A stretch of 64,000 nucleotides of DNA from Sediminibacillus terrae (GTDB lineage: Bacteria; Bacillota; Bacilli; Bacillales; Amphibacillaceae): positions 372,001-436,000 of the forward strand of contig NZ_VZDQ01000021.1 of assembly GCF_009602435.1 (NCBI RefSeq), written 5' to 3'. The notes beneath the pieces are model-generated. The model ran no database searches, was not told the origin of the DNA, and saw only the letters and a program-made list of their open reading frames with translations. Position 1 is the stretch's first letter; the number at the start of each line of letters is the position of its first letter. The translations under genes and the position numbers were made by a program. Shown in pieces: positions 10,802 through 20,149 of this stretch.

Positions 10802-10835
10802 AAGGCCTTGTCTCCTGCTGTGGAGCAAGGTCTTT
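10802..10835 (+). terminator. Terminator of the gltAB operon
   Basis: AAGGCCTTGTCTCC pairs imperfectly with GGAGCAAGGTCTT around a short loop, followed by TTCTTA. It starts 20 bases past the gltB stop. The stretch 10836-11170 before ilvE holds no gene; I see no T-box or other riboswitch in it. Confidence 0.65.
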
Positions 10836-11170
10836 TCTTACATAGATGACGCTTATAAAGGATCCAGCAAGAAAGCGCTTGATTAAAAAAAGAATTGATT
10901 TCGGTTGTTTTTCCCATCCATTTCGTACTAAAATGTTTTTTACAAACTATTTTGAAAAAGGTTCTTTTTGAATAGGTTGTTAAAGTCGGCTGAAATGATC
11001 TGCGACCAGAACAAGATAGCTTTTCTCTCTTTTTTCTTTTGCAAGTGAGCGTAAAAAAATGACAATTGGTTATCACACATATAGTCGCATTTTTTCTCAA
11101 GATGGCAACAATACAAACCGAACAAAAATTGCCTTGAACAATAACTACATACAAGCGGGGAGTCTTGAAC

Positions 11171-12238
11171 ATGGAAAAAATTAAAATTACTAAATCTGAA
11201 ACAAGCAAATCAAAACCAACGACTGATCAGTTGGAGTTTGGAAGAATTTTCACAGATCACATGTTTATCATGGATTACTCTGCAGATAAAGGGTGGCATG
11301 AGCCGAGGATCATTCCTTATCAGCCTCTTACATTGGATCCGGCATCTATCATTTTCCATTATGGCCAGACGGTATTCGAAGGGTTGAAGGCCTATTTGAC
11401 TCCTGAAGGTAAGGTGAAACTGTTTCGCCCGGGGAAAAATATGCAGCGTTTGAACCGTTCGAACGATCGAATGTGCATGCCCGCCATTGATGAAACGTTA
11501 GCCTTGGAGGCGATCACTACGTTAGTCTCGTTGGATAAAGAGTGGGTGCCTTCGGCTGAAGGTACATCCTTGTATATCAGACCGTTTGTCATTGCTACAG
11601 AACCATATTTAGGAGTGGCTCCGTCGAAAAATTATCAATTTATCATCATACTTTCTCCTGTAGGTGCTTATTACAAGGAAGGAATCAACCCAGTAAAAAT
11701 CGCCGTAGAAAATACATTCGTCCGGGCAGTGGCCGGAGGAACGGGAGAAGCAAAAACGGCAGGGAATTATGCTTCGAGTTTGAAAGCACAGGAAATGGTA
11801 GCAGATAAAGGCTTTGCTCAAGTTCTGTGGCTCGATGGAGTCGAAAAGAAATACATTGAAGAAGTCGGCAGCATGAATGTCTTCTTCAAGATTGACGGGG
11901 AATTGATCACGCCTGCTTTGAACGGCAGCATACTGGAAGGTGTCACTAGAAGTTCGGTCATCGATTTGTTGAAGCATTGGGACTATCCCGTAAATGAACG
12001 GCGAGTTTCGATGGAAGAAGTCTTTGAGGCTGCAAAACACGGTAAACTGGAGGAGGCCTTCGGGTCAGGTACTGCCGCCGTCATTTCTCCAATAGGTGAA
12101 CTATCTTGGAACGGAGAAAGCATTGAAGTAAACGGGGGAGCAACAGGCCCTGTTGCCAGAAAGCTTTATACCACATTGACTGGGATACAGACTGGAAAAC
12201 AGCCAGATCCGTTTAATTGGACGATAGATATCGATTAA
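11171..12238 (+). CDS. ilvE: Branched-chain amino acid aminotransferase
   Basis: This PLP enzyme swaps the amino group between leucine, isoleucine or valine and 2-oxoglutarate, in both synthesis and degradation. The protein (356 residues) is of the fold-type IV BCAT group: FHYGQTVFEGLKAY, the PLP lysine Lys195 in GTGEAKTAGNYASSL, EVGSMNVFF, and the C-terminal GSGTAAVISPIG. I choose the ATG at 11171 because GGGGAG lies eight bases upstream; a TTG at 11165 in the same frame is too close to it. It stands alone between gltAB and a flavin oxidoreductase. B. subtilis has two BCAT paralogues; which one this matches cannot be told here. Confidence 0.93.
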   Translation: MEKIKITKSETSKSKPTTDQLEFGRIFTDHMFIMDYSADKGWHEPRIIPYQPLTLDPASIIFHYGQTVFEGLKAYLTPEGKVKLFRPGKNMQRLNRSNDRMCMPAIDETLALEAITTLVSLDKEWVPSAEGTSLYIRPFVIATEPYLGVAPSKNYQFIIILSPVGAYYKEGINPVKIAVENTFVRAVAGGTGEAKTAGNYASSLKAQEMVADKGFAQVLWLDGVEKKYIEEVGSMNVFFKIDGELITPALNGSILEGVTRSSVIDLLKHWDYPVNERRVSMEEVFEAAKHGKLEEAFGSGTAAVISPIGELSWNGESIEVNGGATGPVARKLYTTLTGIQTGKQPDPFNWTIDID

Positions 12239-12295
12239 CGCTAAAATGCCTTTATAAAGGTTGAAAGGAAATATAGACAAGGAAGAAGGACAACA

Positions 12296-13276
12296 ATGAA
12301 ATTAAGCATATTGGACCAAGCGCCTGTATTCCCCGGCCATACAGCAAATGAAGCTTTACAGGCTGCCGGTGAGCTTGCGAAGCTGGCGGACCAATGGGGA
12401 TATAGCCGTTATTGGATGGCAGAGCACCATGATATGAAAAACATTGCTTGTTCTGCCCCGGAATCGATGCTGGGATTTCTGGGAGCTGTCACGAACAAAA
12501 TACGGGTTGGCTGCGGGGCTGTTCTGCTTCCTCACTACCAGCCATACAAGGTAGCGGAAAACTACAATCTGCTTGCCTCTTTATTTCCGGGAAGAGTAGA
12601 CATTGGCATCGGCCGTGCACCTGGTGGATCTACGGAGGCATCTATCGCTCTTTCTGGAAATTTTTTAGAAAATGTCAAAAAGATGCCAGAAAAAATTGTT
12701 GAACTGCTGCACTTTTTACGGGATGATTTTCCTGAAAATGCTTTTTATGCCGGAACGAAAGCAACCCCTGTTCCAGAAAAACCTCCGGTACCGTGGATGC
12801 TTGGAACAAGCATAAAAAGCGCCGAATTGGCAGGCAGGAACGGTACAGGGTATGTCTTTGGTCAATTCATGAGCGATAACGATGGACAGGCAGCCGTCAG
12901 ACAATATTTGAATCATTTTGAACCGGGACCCGAATTCAGCTATCCATATGCCATCGTTACCGTGAATGCACTTTGCGCAAAAACTCAGGAAAAGGCGGAA
13001 GAGATCGCCTACTCTGTCTTGCAAAATAAAGTGATTGCAGAAAAACAGCTGGTAAACAAGAAAGCTGCTTTGGAAATCGAAGACGAGCAGAGGATAAAAA
13101 AAGAGTTGAAGAAAATCATAGCTGGAACGCCGGAAATGGTAAAAGATAAACTGAAAGAAGTTCAATCGTCTTTTCAAGCAGATGAAATCATGGTGGTCAC
13201 TTATGCTAGTAACTATCAACAGCGATTAGATTCCTACCGGCTCTTGTATGAAAATATATTGAAAATTGACGGATAA
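12296..13276 (+). CDS. LLM-class flavin-dependent oxidoreductase
   Basis: This 326-residue protein starts MKLSILDQAPV and has the LLM family blocks YWMAEHHDMKNIACSAPE, VGCGAVLLPHYQPYKVAEN and GRVDIGIGRAPGGS. It should be a cytosolic FMN-dependent monooxygenase or reductase of the group without a known substrate, similar to Bacillus YwcH/YtmO. It is a paralogue of the truncated gene at 1-849. The ribosome site GGAAGAAGGA precedes the ATG. It may share a transcript with ilvE, 57 bases upstream, and ends at a strong terminator. Confidence 0.88.
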   Translation: MKLSILDQAPVFPGHTANEALQAAGELAKLADQWGYSRYWMAEHHDMKNIACSAPESMLGFLGAVTNKIRVGCGAVLLPHYQPYKVAENYNLLASLFPGRVDIGIGRAPGGSTEASIALSGNFLENVKKMPEKIVELLHFLRDDFPENAFYAGTKATPVPEKPPVPWMLGTSIKSAELAGRNGTGYVFGQFMSDNDGQAAVRQYLNHFEPGPEFSYPYAIVTVNALCAKTQEKAEEIAYSVLQNKVIAEKQLVNKKAALEIEDEQRIKKELKKIIAGTPEMVKDKLKEVQSSFQADEIMVVTYASNYQQRLDSYRLLYENILKIDG

Positions 13277-13381
13277 CGATTGAAACAAGAAGATACTCGG
13301 ACAAAAGCATTGTGGCCGAAACAAAAACCGAACGAGTTTGAGGCCACTGAAGAACTGACAGTCTATGTAAAGTATAAGTAT

Positions 13382-13428
13382 AAAAAACGGTCTGTGTAGA
13401 ATTTAACTTCCATACAGACCGTTTTTTG
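13382..13428. terminator. Bidirectional terminator
   Basis: AAAAAACGGTCTGT pairs with ACAGACCGTTTTTT around about 18 loop bases. It can end both the flavin oxidoreductase gene on + and the transposase remnant on -. Confidence 0.8.
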
Positions 13429-13452
13429 TCTAATTCAAGAGGTTTGCACCGT

Positions 13453-13750
13453 CTATTCCTTCATTAGTTTAACTATTTGCTTCACATTAGCTGTGAAAAT
13501 GACTTCGACAAGACGTTCCGAATAATCCAGCTCGGCTTCAAGCGTAACTTCGGTTTGTTTCTCAGAAACTTTTTCTTCATGGATTCATCGATAGAATAAA
13601 TCATTTTACGGACGTTCTTGGAACGGTTACGCTTGAGGGGATGTTTGATTGTATCGAGCCTTGGTATGCGTCGTATCAAGGATGAGAGACTTCGATTGAA
13701 TCACGCCTTTCTCAAGAGCAACCTCTTTTATGTATTCCTTTCATTGTACA
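13453..13750 (-). pseudogene. IS1182-family transposase remnant (C-terminal pieces)
   Basis: Translating the - strand in shifting frames gives three pieces typical of IS1182-type transposases: KEYIKEVALEKGVIQSKSLI followed by LDTTHTKARYNQTSPQ, then RSKNVRKMIYSIDESMKKKF, then LEAELDYSERLVEVI running straight into FTANVKQIVKLMKE and a stop. The first is cut by a stop codon, the second is in another frame, and between the last two about half of the normal protein is missing. The N-terminal part is absent here: a palindromic repeat lies directly upstream. A fragment carrying the missing N-terminal part lies on the + strand at 46044-46310. Not functional. Confidence 0.75.
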
Positions 13751-13768
13751 AGAAAAAAGAGTGATTTT

Positions 13769-13910
13769 CTTTTTCGTTTACCCTCTGTTGATTCCGCGAT
13801 GAGCGTTCGGTGGTGGCGCCGTGCCCGCGGCAAGCATCCACCGATAAGCGATTCATGAGAATCAACAAAAAACTTTAAAATCTCTTCTAGATTAGAAAGG
13901 ATTTTTTCAG
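13769..13910. repeat. Interspersed palindromic repeat, short copy
   Basis: The core 13787-13866 is bounded by inverted GTTGATTC and GAATCAAC and contains CGGTGG/CCACCG. About 18 bases to the left and 44 to the right are also shared with the copy at 46311-46519, in the same orientation. This copy lacks the 67-base inner arm present in the other one. It sits directly upstream of the transposase remnant. Confidence 0.8.
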
Positions 13911-14044
13911 TGGCTTGTTCGGATTTTGGTTAAAAAAGCCAATGATTCTACCCTTCTCTAACGAATTGTGCAAGGCTCCACTCGTGTGAGACGAAACATG
14001 CATCAAACAACTGACAAAAGAAGTTCATCTAAGAAACATACACA

Positions 14045-14092
14045 TAAAAACCGTGCGAATTCGATTAGCGATTAGAGTTCGTTCGGTTTTTG
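14045..14092. terminator. Terminator-like hairpin in degenerate region
   Basis: AAAAACCG and CGGTTTTT with an inner GAA/TTC pair form a long imperfect stem. It lies in otherwise gene-free DNA (13911-14366) that looks like decayed mobile-element sequence. No promoter for the following operon is clear to me. Confidence 0.4.
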
Positions 14093-14366
14093 CTTTGGTG
14101 GCAGGCTATTGTCACCACCTCATCCTTTTTGTTTGCTTTCCATTATAACACGGACAAGTTAAAGTCTATCTTTCCACAAGGGCTTCAAATGTTAAAGACA
14201 TAGTTGAAAATCCAAATTTTCTGTTCCTGTCATGGCAGTTTTTCAAACAAATCAGGAAGGTTTTTTTCTTTCTATATGTTTAACAAGTTTAATCAGTGGT
14301 AACTAGTATTTAAGGTTACTTTTACTAGAGTGACCGCCAACTACATATTTTGGAAGGAGGAACAAG

Positions 14367-15128
14367 ATGGCGGAAAATAACAGCAATACAAAGATGTCAC
14401 GCCGGAAATTCATTAAAAACTCCGGCTATGTAGCAGGAGGTGCTATCGGGGGCGGTTTGCTGGGGACATTGGTCACGACCAGCGTCACCAACAACGGAAG
14501 CCAGACAGCGTCCAATACAACGGATGGAGGTTCGAATAAAACGAACTTCAATAAAGCCTTGATGTACTTTGCCAGACAAAAAGATTTCAACATACTTAGT
14601 GCAGCAACGGAAAGGATCTTCCCGGAAGATGATAATGGACCAGGCGCCATTGAATTGGGAGTTCCTTACTTCATTGACCACCAATTGGCTGGTGCATATG
14701 GACATAACGATAAAGAGTACATGCAAGGGCCATTTTATGAAGGCAGCAATTTTCAGGGTTATCAAACCAGACTGAAACGCCATGAAGTTTTTGATGTAGG
14801 AATAAAAGCAATTGAACAGCAGAGTCAAAAAGACTTTGACGCATCCTTTGTCGATTTGGAAGGGAAACAACAGGACGAAATCCTACAAAAATTCCAGGAT
14901 GGAGATGTGGATTTAAAAGGGGTCACCCCAACCACATTTTTCGAGTTGCTTCGCTCGGCGACCATTGAAGGAGCCTATTCTGATCCGTTATATGGCGGAA
15001 ATGGAAACATGGCGGCCTGGGAAATGAAACAATTCCCGGGAAGTCAAATGAGCTACCTCGATGAAATCAAGAAGGAGGAGTTCATCGAGAAAGAGCCTAA
15101 AGCATTAAGAGCGCATATTTCATCATAA
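14367..15128 (+). CDS. Gluconate 2-dehydrogenase subunit 3-type protein with Tat signal
   Basis: This is the small subunit of a membrane-associated GMC-type dehydrogenase. The N-terminus has a twin-arginine signal, SRRKFIK at residues 11-17 followed by a Gly/Ala-rich stretch, so it should be exported folded by the Tat system. The body shows the subunit-3 features RIFPEDDNGPGAIELGVPYFID and DPLYGGNGNMAAWEMKQFPG. It has 253 residues. The catalytic subunit begins 20 bases downstream and lacks its own signal peptide, so this subunit probably carries it across the membrane. tatA, tatC and a cytochrome c gene follow. The substrate is unknown; 'gluconate' is only the family name. Confidence 0.88.
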   Translation: MAENNSNTKMSRRKFIKNSGYVAGGAIGGGLLGTLVTTSVTNNGSQTASNTTDGGSNKTNFNKALMYFARQKDFNILSAATERIFPEDDNGPGAIELGVPYFIDHQLAGAYGHNDKEYMQGPFYEGSNFQGYQTRLKRHEVFDVGIKAIEQQSQKDFDASFVDLEGKQQDEILQKFQDGDVDLKGVTPTTFFELLRSATIEGAYSDPLYGGNGNMAAWEMKQFPGSQMSYLDEIKKEEFIEKEPKALRAHISS

Positions 15129-15148
15129 TGAGCATAGGGGGATGAACA

Positions 15149-16885
15149 ATGGCAAAAAAATTGGACAAAGTTGAAGTAGTAACTGTCGGAGTAGGCTGGA
15201 CAGGCGGCATTATCGCAGCCGAACTGGCAAAGGAAGGTGTGAAAGTAGTCGGTCTTGAGCGTGGGAAAGAACGATCCACGGAAGACTTCCAAATGGTGCA
15301 TGATGAATACAGATATGCCATTCGGTATGATTTGATGCAGGATTTGTCCAAAGAGACACTTACATTCCGAAACAACAGAGATGAACGAGCATTGCCGATG
15401 CGGCAGTTGGGTTCCTTCCTGTTGGGAGAAGGTTTGGGAGGAGCCGGCGTACACTGGAATGGGCAAACATGGCGCTTCTTGCCGTATGATTTGCAAATTA
15501 AGTCGATGACTGAAGAAAAATACGGGAATAAACTGGGTGATGATTATACCTTGCAAGATTGGGGCATTACCTATGAAGAATTGGAACCGTATTTCTATAA
15601 ATTTGAACAAACGGCAGGAATCGGCGGGGAAGAGAACCCGATGGGCGCTCCCAGAAGCAACCCTTATCCGAATCCGCCAATGGTAGATACGCCGATTACG
15701 AAAAAGTTTAAAGAAGCTGCAAAAAACTTGGATTTACATCCTTTTCAACTGCCTTCCGCCAATATGACAGAGAACTATGAAAACCCTGACGGACAGAAAA
15801 TGTATAAATGTCAATATTGCGGTTTCTGCGAACGGTTCGGATGTGAATATGGTGCAAAAGCCTCGCCTAACGTAACGGTTATTCCTACTGCCCAAGCTAC
15901 AGGGAATTTTGAATTGAGAACCGACGCAAATGTCACAGAAATCCTGCATGACGGAAATCGCGCCACAGGAGTTAAATATGTCGATGTTCAAACAGGAGAA
16001 GAATTTGAACAACCAGCAGATATCGTTGTTTTGACCAGTTATGTAATGAACAATACTCGATTGTTATTACAGTCCGAGCTCGGTCAGCCTTATGATCCGG
16101 AGACAGGGAATGGCGTAATCGGCAAGAACTATTGCTATCAAATCCTTCCTGGGGCTACAGGCTTCTTTGAAGAAGAGAAATTCAATACGTATATGGGGGC
16201 AGGAGCACTCGGGGCTTCTGTCGATGACTACAATGGCGACAATTTTGATCATTCTGATCTTGATTTCATTCACGGAGCTTCCGTTTCTATCACACAGACC
16301 GGTAAACGGCCGATCAACAATAATACCGTACCGAGCGGGACACCGAACTGGGGACAGGAGTTCAAATCCCAATCGATTAAGTACTATCACCGTACCCTTT
16401 CTGTAGGGGGACAGGGAGCATCCATGCCGCACAGGGAAAACTATTTAAGTCTTGATCCAGATTACACGGACGCTTATGGCAACCCATTGCTTCGATTGAC
16501 ATACGACTATACGGAGCAAGATCGAAAACTCCATGAGTATATATCTGAAAAATGTGCCGAAATAATGAAAGAAATGGGTGCTGACAACGTAGAGCCCCGT
16601 TCTATCAGCGATCATTATAACATTGTGCCATATCAAACAACACACAATACAGGCGGAGTTATCATGGGGGATGACCCAGAAACGTCAGCAGTCAACAATT
16701 ACTTGCAAATGTGGGATGCAGACAATGTTTTCGTCGTAGGAGCTTCAGCCTTTGCTCATAATGGCGGTTACAATCCGACCGGGACTGTAGGAGCGCTTGC
16801 ATATCGTGCCGCTGAAGGTATCCTCAAATTCAGAGATGAAGATGGTCAGTTAGTACAAGCAAAGAAAACCAGCCAGTTAGCATAA
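15149..16885 (+). CDS. GMC-type FAD oxidoreductase (sugar/sugar-acid dehydrogenase large subunit)
   Basis: The 578-residue flavoprotein should oxidise a sugar, sugar acid or alcohol outside the membrane. The N-terminal FAD motif is VGVGWTGGIIAAELA (a variant GxGxxG), GEGLGGAGVHWNG follows, and the C-terminal GMC block is GGYNPTGTVGALAYRAAEG. Four cysteines, Cys221, Cys224, Cys227 and Cys232 (KCQYCGFCERFGC), resemble the iron-sulfur site described for FAD-dependent glucose and gluconate dehydrogenases. There is no signal peptide, so export together with the Tat-tagged subunit 3 is inferred. Electrons would pass to the lipoprotein cytochrome c encoded at the end of the unit. Confidence 0.9.
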   Translation: MAKKLDKVEVVTVGVGWTGGIIAAELAKEGVKVVGLERGKERSTEDFQMVHDEYRYAIRYDLMQDLSKETLTFRNNRDERALPMRQLGSFLLGEGLGGAGVHWNGQTWRFLPYDLQIKSMTEEKYGNKLGDDYTLQDWGITYEELEPYFYKFEQTAGIGGEENPMGAPRSNPYPNPPMVDTPITKKFKEAAKNLDLHPFQLPSANMTENYENPDGQKMYKCQYCGFCERFGCEYGAKASPNVTVIPTAQATGNFELRTDANVTEILHDGNRATGVKYVDVQTGEEFEQPADIVVLTSYVMNNTRLLLQSELGQPYDPETGNGVIGKNYCYQILPGATGFFEEEKFNTYMGAGALGASVDDYNGDNFDHSDLDFIHGASVSITQTGKRPINNNTVPSGTPNWGQEFKSQSIKYYHRTLSVGGQGASMPHRENYLSLDPDYTDAYGNPLLRLTYDYTEQDRKLHEYISEKCAEIMKEMGADNVEPRSISDHYNIVPYQTTHNTGGVIMGDDPETSAVNNYLQMWDADNVFVVGASAFAHNGGYNPTGTVGALAYRAAEGILKFRDEDGQLVQAKKTSQLA

Positions 16886-16927
16886 GAGAGTAAGCTCGAA
16901 TAAAGCAATCAAAAGGAGAGATGGACA

Positions 16928-17152
16928 ATGGGTTTCACAAATATCGGAATACCCGGTTTGATTATTATTTTGGTTGTCACCTTGATCATTTTCGGACCGA
17001 AGAAATTACCGGAAATCGGTGCAGCTTTTGGACAGACTTTATCGGAATTTAAAAAGTCTGCCAGCCACCTGATGAGCGACAATGATGAATCCACTAACAG
17101 CAAAAAAACGGTTGATGCCCCCGAGGAAGAAAAGAAAGACTTACCATCTTAA
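16928..17152 (+). CDS. tatA: Twin-arginine translocase subunit TatA
   Basis: This 74-residue protein has one N-terminal membrane helix ([21 protein letters not shown]) followed by the amphipathic helix [19 protein letters not shown] and an acidic, polar tail: the standard TatA layout, with the FGPKKLPE hinge intact. It forms the pore-like part of the Tat translocase. It lies between the GMC dehydrogenase and tatC, which suggests a dedicated TatA-TatC pair for the Tat-tagged dehydrogenase. Confidence 0.95.
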   Translation: MGFTNIGIPGLIIILVVTLIIFGPKKLPEIGAAFGQTLSEFKKSASHLMSDNDESTNSKKTVDAPEEEKKDLPS

Positions 17153-17173
17153 TGAATCAAGGGGAGAATGACC

Positions 17174-17908
17174 ATGCAAGAGGCTCAGATTGAAGAACAA
17201 ACGCTCGTCGAGCATATTTCTGATTTACGAAAAGCAATCATAAGCTCTGTCGTTTTTTTCGCTGTATGTTTTGTTGCGATCCTGCTATCCATCAATCAAG
17301 TTGTTCCGCTTTTGACCGATCAGGAAAAGCTTGTCATGCTTGGACCGCTGGATGTGGTCCGGTTTTATACTGGGATTGCCGGGAGTCTTAGTCTCGGCTT
17401 TTCCGCTCCGTTTATCGGATATCAAATTTGGAAATTTGTAAAGCCGGCCCTTACGGAAGAAGAGAGCAAAACAGCGATAACATTTATTCCCGGGATTTTT
17501 CTGAGTTTTGTTGCTGGACTTGCTTTCGGATTTTTTGTTATATTCCCTACCGTATTCGGATTTTTAATGAATTTGGGGACGCAAAATTTTGATATGATGA
17601 TCACCGCAAAAGAGTATTTTTCTTTTATGCTGATGACCTCCATACCGCTCGGGTTTTTATTTGAAGTCCCGTTGGTATTGATGTTTTTGACGGCTGTAGG
17701 GCTGGTCACACCGGACAAGCTCGGAAAAGTCCGTAAATATGGTTACCTGCTGATGGCAGTGGTTTCTGCTTTGATCACTCCACCGGATGTTATATCGCAG
17801 ATTATCGTATTAGGTCCGTTGATTGCCCTTTATGAACTGGGGGTAGTACTGTCCAAAGTGATGTATAAGCGCAGACTACGGACAGAAGCAGAAAAGGAAG
17901 CATCTTGA
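17174..17908 (+). CDS. tatC: Twin-arginine translocase subunit TatC
   Basis: TatC is the receptor for twin-arginine signal peptides. The protein (244 residues) has six hydrophobic segments, the cytosolic start EQTLVEHISDLRKAI, and FYTGIAGSLSLGFSAPFIGYQIWKF (residues listed in two parts: FYTGIAGSLSL, GFSAPFIGYQ) and FVKPALTEEE. I choose the ATG at 17174, eight bases after GGGGAG; the in-frame ATG at 17168 overlaps the ribosome site. It is 21 bases after tatA and is followed by the cytochrome gene. Confidence 0.94.
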   Translation: MQEAQIEEQTLVEHISDLRKAIISSVVFFAVCFVAILLSINQVVPLLTDQEKLVMLGPLDVVRFYTGIAGSLSLGFSAPFIGYQIWKFVKPALTEEESKTAITFIPGIFLSFVAGLAFGFFVIFPTVFGFLMNLGTQNFDMMITAKEYFSFMLMTSIPLGFLFEVPLVLMFLTAVGLVTPDKLGKVRKYGYLLMAVVSALITPPDVISQIIVLGPLIALYELGVVLSKVMYKRRLRTEAEKEAS

Positions 17909-17964
17909 TTATCGCTAAGTTAATTCATTAACTTATAAATGATTCACAAGGAGGAAGAGCTAAC

Positions 17965-18339
17965 ATGATGAAAAACAAAAAGTTTCTACTGATGGCTTCA
18001 CTATTCGCAATAGCATTGCTGCTGGCAGCCTGCGGAGGCGGCGGTGGCGAGGACAGCTCCGGAGGTTCAGACTCGGGCGGCGGGTCAGAAACAGCTGAAT
18101 CCGGAGATCCTTCAAATGGTAAGACCGTTTTTGAAAATAACTGTTTATCTTGCCATGGTGAACAAGGCCAAGGAGCCAGCGGACCGAACTTGCAGGAATC
18201 TGAAGTAGCACAAGACCAAGGAAAAGTCGAAGATAAGGTACGCAACGGCGGAAACGGCATGCCTTCCTTTGAAGGAGATCTTTCCGACTCTGAAATAGCC
18301 GATGTGGCAGCTTACATTACGGAAGAAGTCGCACAATAA
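17965..18339 (+). CDS. Lipoprotein cytochrome c (c551-type)
   Basis: The 124-residue protein has a lipoprotein signal with the lipobox LAAC at Cys23, then a Gly/Ser/acidic linker, then one heme c site, CLSCH at residues 60-64. Met99 in GNGMPSF is the probable second heme ligand. It is therefore a small cytochrome c anchored to the outside of the membrane, like CccB of Bacillus. Its position at the end of the Tat/GMC dehydrogenase unit suggests it takes electrons from the dehydrogenase. A strong terminator follows. Confidence 0.92.
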   Translation: MMKNKKFLLMASLFAIALLLAACGGGGGEDSSGGSDSGGGSETAESGDPSNGKTVFENNCLSCHGEQGQGASGPNLQESEVAQDQGKVEDKVRNGGNGMPSFEGDLSDSEIADVAAYITEEVAQ

Positions 18340-18359
18340 AGTAAATATAGAAATTAATG

Positions 18360-18404
18360 AAGCTTGTAGGGGGAGATCATAAATCTCCCCCTACAAGCTT
18401 TTTT
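18360..18404 (+). terminator. Terminator of the Tat/dehydrogenase unit
   Basis: AAGCTTGTAGGGGGAGAT pairs perfectly with ATCTCCCCCTACAAGCTT around a 4-base loop and is followed by a T run. Confidence 0.92.
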
Positions 18405-18528
18405 GTTCAAGTGAATACGAGTGGGGTGGGATTTATGCCGAGTCTTACCTGGTAATTTTTTTTACTCATAATAAAAGCTCCAGTCCCCATAATAGATAGC
18501 AAAGTAGAAAAGGAGTGTGTCAAGCCCA

Positions 18529-19785
18529 GTGGCAACTAAATTACACAAAGGCCCGGCCATTTTGGCAATCAGTTCCATTCCGCTTATTATGACGCTTGGC
18601 AATTCAATGCTTATCCCGATATTGCCCAAAATGGAATCGGAACTTGGCATCAACAGTTTTCAAGCAAGTTTGACCATAACGATTTTTTCCATCGCTGCGG
18701 CTATTTCGATTCCAGTCCTTGGCTATTTATCCGACCGCTTTACAAGGAAAAGTATCATTTTACCGGCATTGACGCTTTACGGTCTTGGCGGTCTCCTCGC
18801 AGGTATGGCAAGTGCCTGGTTCGACAATGCCTATATGTGGGTGTTGATCGGGAGAGCATTACAGGGAATCGGCGCTGCCGGAACCGCACCTATCGCTATG
18901 GCTTTGACAGGCGATTTATTCAAGGGAGGAGAACAAAGCAAAGTGTTAGGCCTAGTAGAAGCATCCAACGGATTTGGCAAAGTGCTGTCTCCGATTGTCG
19001 GATCCCTACTTGCTTTGGTTGTGTGGTATGGGCCTTTCTTTGGCTTCCCTGTATTTTGTATCATATCGGTTTTATTACTGTTGTTTTTCGTGAGAGAGAA
19101 AAAGAAAAAGCAAAAGCCACCGACTCTCGGTAATTATTTGAAAGGGTTATTCACCGTGTTCAAGCATGAAGGCCGCTGGTTATTTACTGCCTATCTAGCA
19201 GGAGCAACCGGGTTATTTACATTGTTCGGCCTGCTATTTTATCTTTCCGATGTCCTGGAAAGTGAATACAACATCAACGGTGTGCTTAAAGGCTGTGTAC
19301 TGGCAATTCCGTTATTGTTCCTGATGTCCACCTCCTTTACAACCGGTAGTAAAATAGGGAAAAACCATCGGGTCATGAAAATGCTGATCGTATTGGGGTT
19401 ATTGCTGATGACAGCTTCCTTTGCATCACTCGTATTCTTCACCAAACTTATTCCATTTATTGCCGTGCTGGTAGTCAGCAGTATCGGTACGGGGCTCGTC
19501 CTGCCATGCCTGAACAGTTTTATCACTGGATCTGTCGGTAAAGCGAGAAGGGGGTTTGTCACATCCCTGTATGGTTCTGTTCGTTTTCTCGGCGTTGCAG
19601 CCGGCCCGCCGGTATATGGCTGGCTGATGAACTGGTCGAGGAATGGCATGTTCTTAACGACAGCTGGATTGACATTACTGGTCGCTTTGTTATGTCTGTT
19701 GCTTATTCATGTAAAAAAGAAAAAATCGGACGAGGATCAAACCGCTCATACCTTGTTCAAAAAGCTACAATTAACGGCGGAATGA
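18529..19785 (+). CDS. MFS transporter
   Basis: The protein has about twelve membrane helices and the MFS signature [11 protein letters not shown] between helices 2 and 3, with [21 protein letters not shown] in helix 4, typical of drug/proton antiporters of the 12-helix type. It resembles Bacillus exporters of the YmfD type, but the substrate is not clear. The start is uncertain: GTG at 18529 is 13 bases past AAGGAG, while the in-frame GTG at 18517 nearly overlaps it; I prefer 18529 (418 residues). A small gene of unknown role follows 24 bases downstream. Confidence 0.85.
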   Translation: MATKLHKGPAILAISSIPLIMTLGNSMLIPILPKMESELGINSFQASLTITIFSIAAAISIPVLGYLSDRFTRKSIILPALTLYGLGGLLAGMASAWFDNAYMWVLIGRALQGIGAAGTAPIAMALTGDLFKGGEQSKVLGLVEASNGFGKVLSPIVGSLLALVVWYGPFFGFPVFCIISVLLLLFFVREKKKKQKPPTLGNYLKGLFTVFKHEGRWLFTAYLAGATGLFTLFGLLFYLSDVLESEYNINGVLKGCVLAIPLLFLMSTSFTTGSKIGKNHRVMKMLIVLGLLLMTASFASLVFFTKLIPFIAVLVVSSIGTGLVLPCLNSFITGSVGKARRGFVTSLYGSVRFLGVAAGPPVYGWLMNWSRNGMFLTTAGLTLLVALLCLLLIHVKKKKSDEDQTAHTLFKKLQLTAE

Positions 19786-19809
19786 AAGAAACCGAAGGAG
19801 GAGTCAGAT

Positions 19810-20091
19810 TTGCAACTTTACTTTTCACCTGAATTTTTAAAAGAAGAGGCACAGGTTTTGAATATTGTCGATGACAGCGAAAAAGCTGTCGGTTACTTAG
19901 CGTTTTTACTGGAAAACGAGAAAATGTATGTTTATGGGCAATTGGAGCATGAAGGGGTTACGGAAGATTTCAAGGATTTGGTGAAACCATACTTACAAGG
20001 ACTCAGTAAATTAAAGCCGAATTTAGAGGTGTATTCCTATTTGACGATAGGCGGCAAGAAAGTCGAATTGGATGAAGAAAAGGACAGTTAG
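19810..20091 (+). CDS. Small acidic protein of unknown function
   Basis: This 93-residue protein starts at TTG with a strong GGAGGAG six bases upstream. It is acidic, soluble and has no signal peptide; the sequence EKMYVYGQLEHEGVTEDFKDL suggests a compact alpha/beta fold. I do not recognise the family. It lies between an MFS exporter gene (24 bases upstream) and the TctA-type permease gene (58 bases downstream), probably on one transcript. Confidence 0.7.
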   Translation: MQLYFSPEFLKEEAQVLNIVDDSEKAVGYLAFLLENEKMYVYGQLEHEGVTEDFKDLVKPYLQGLSKLKPNLEVYSYLTIGGKKVELDEEKDS

Positions 20092-20149
20092 CACAAACTG
20101 CTGACTGGGTGAATATCATATCCTATCTCGAAACGGGGGGATAGGATTC

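Noticed and set aside
10935-10960. CodY-like site in the ilvE leader
   Set aside because: Only about 9 of 14 positions agree with the consensus.
13280-13399. 39-codon frame on + after the second flavin oxidoreductase gene
   Set aside because: It starts at TTG without a ribosome site and ends inside the terminator; probably decayed mobile-element DNA.
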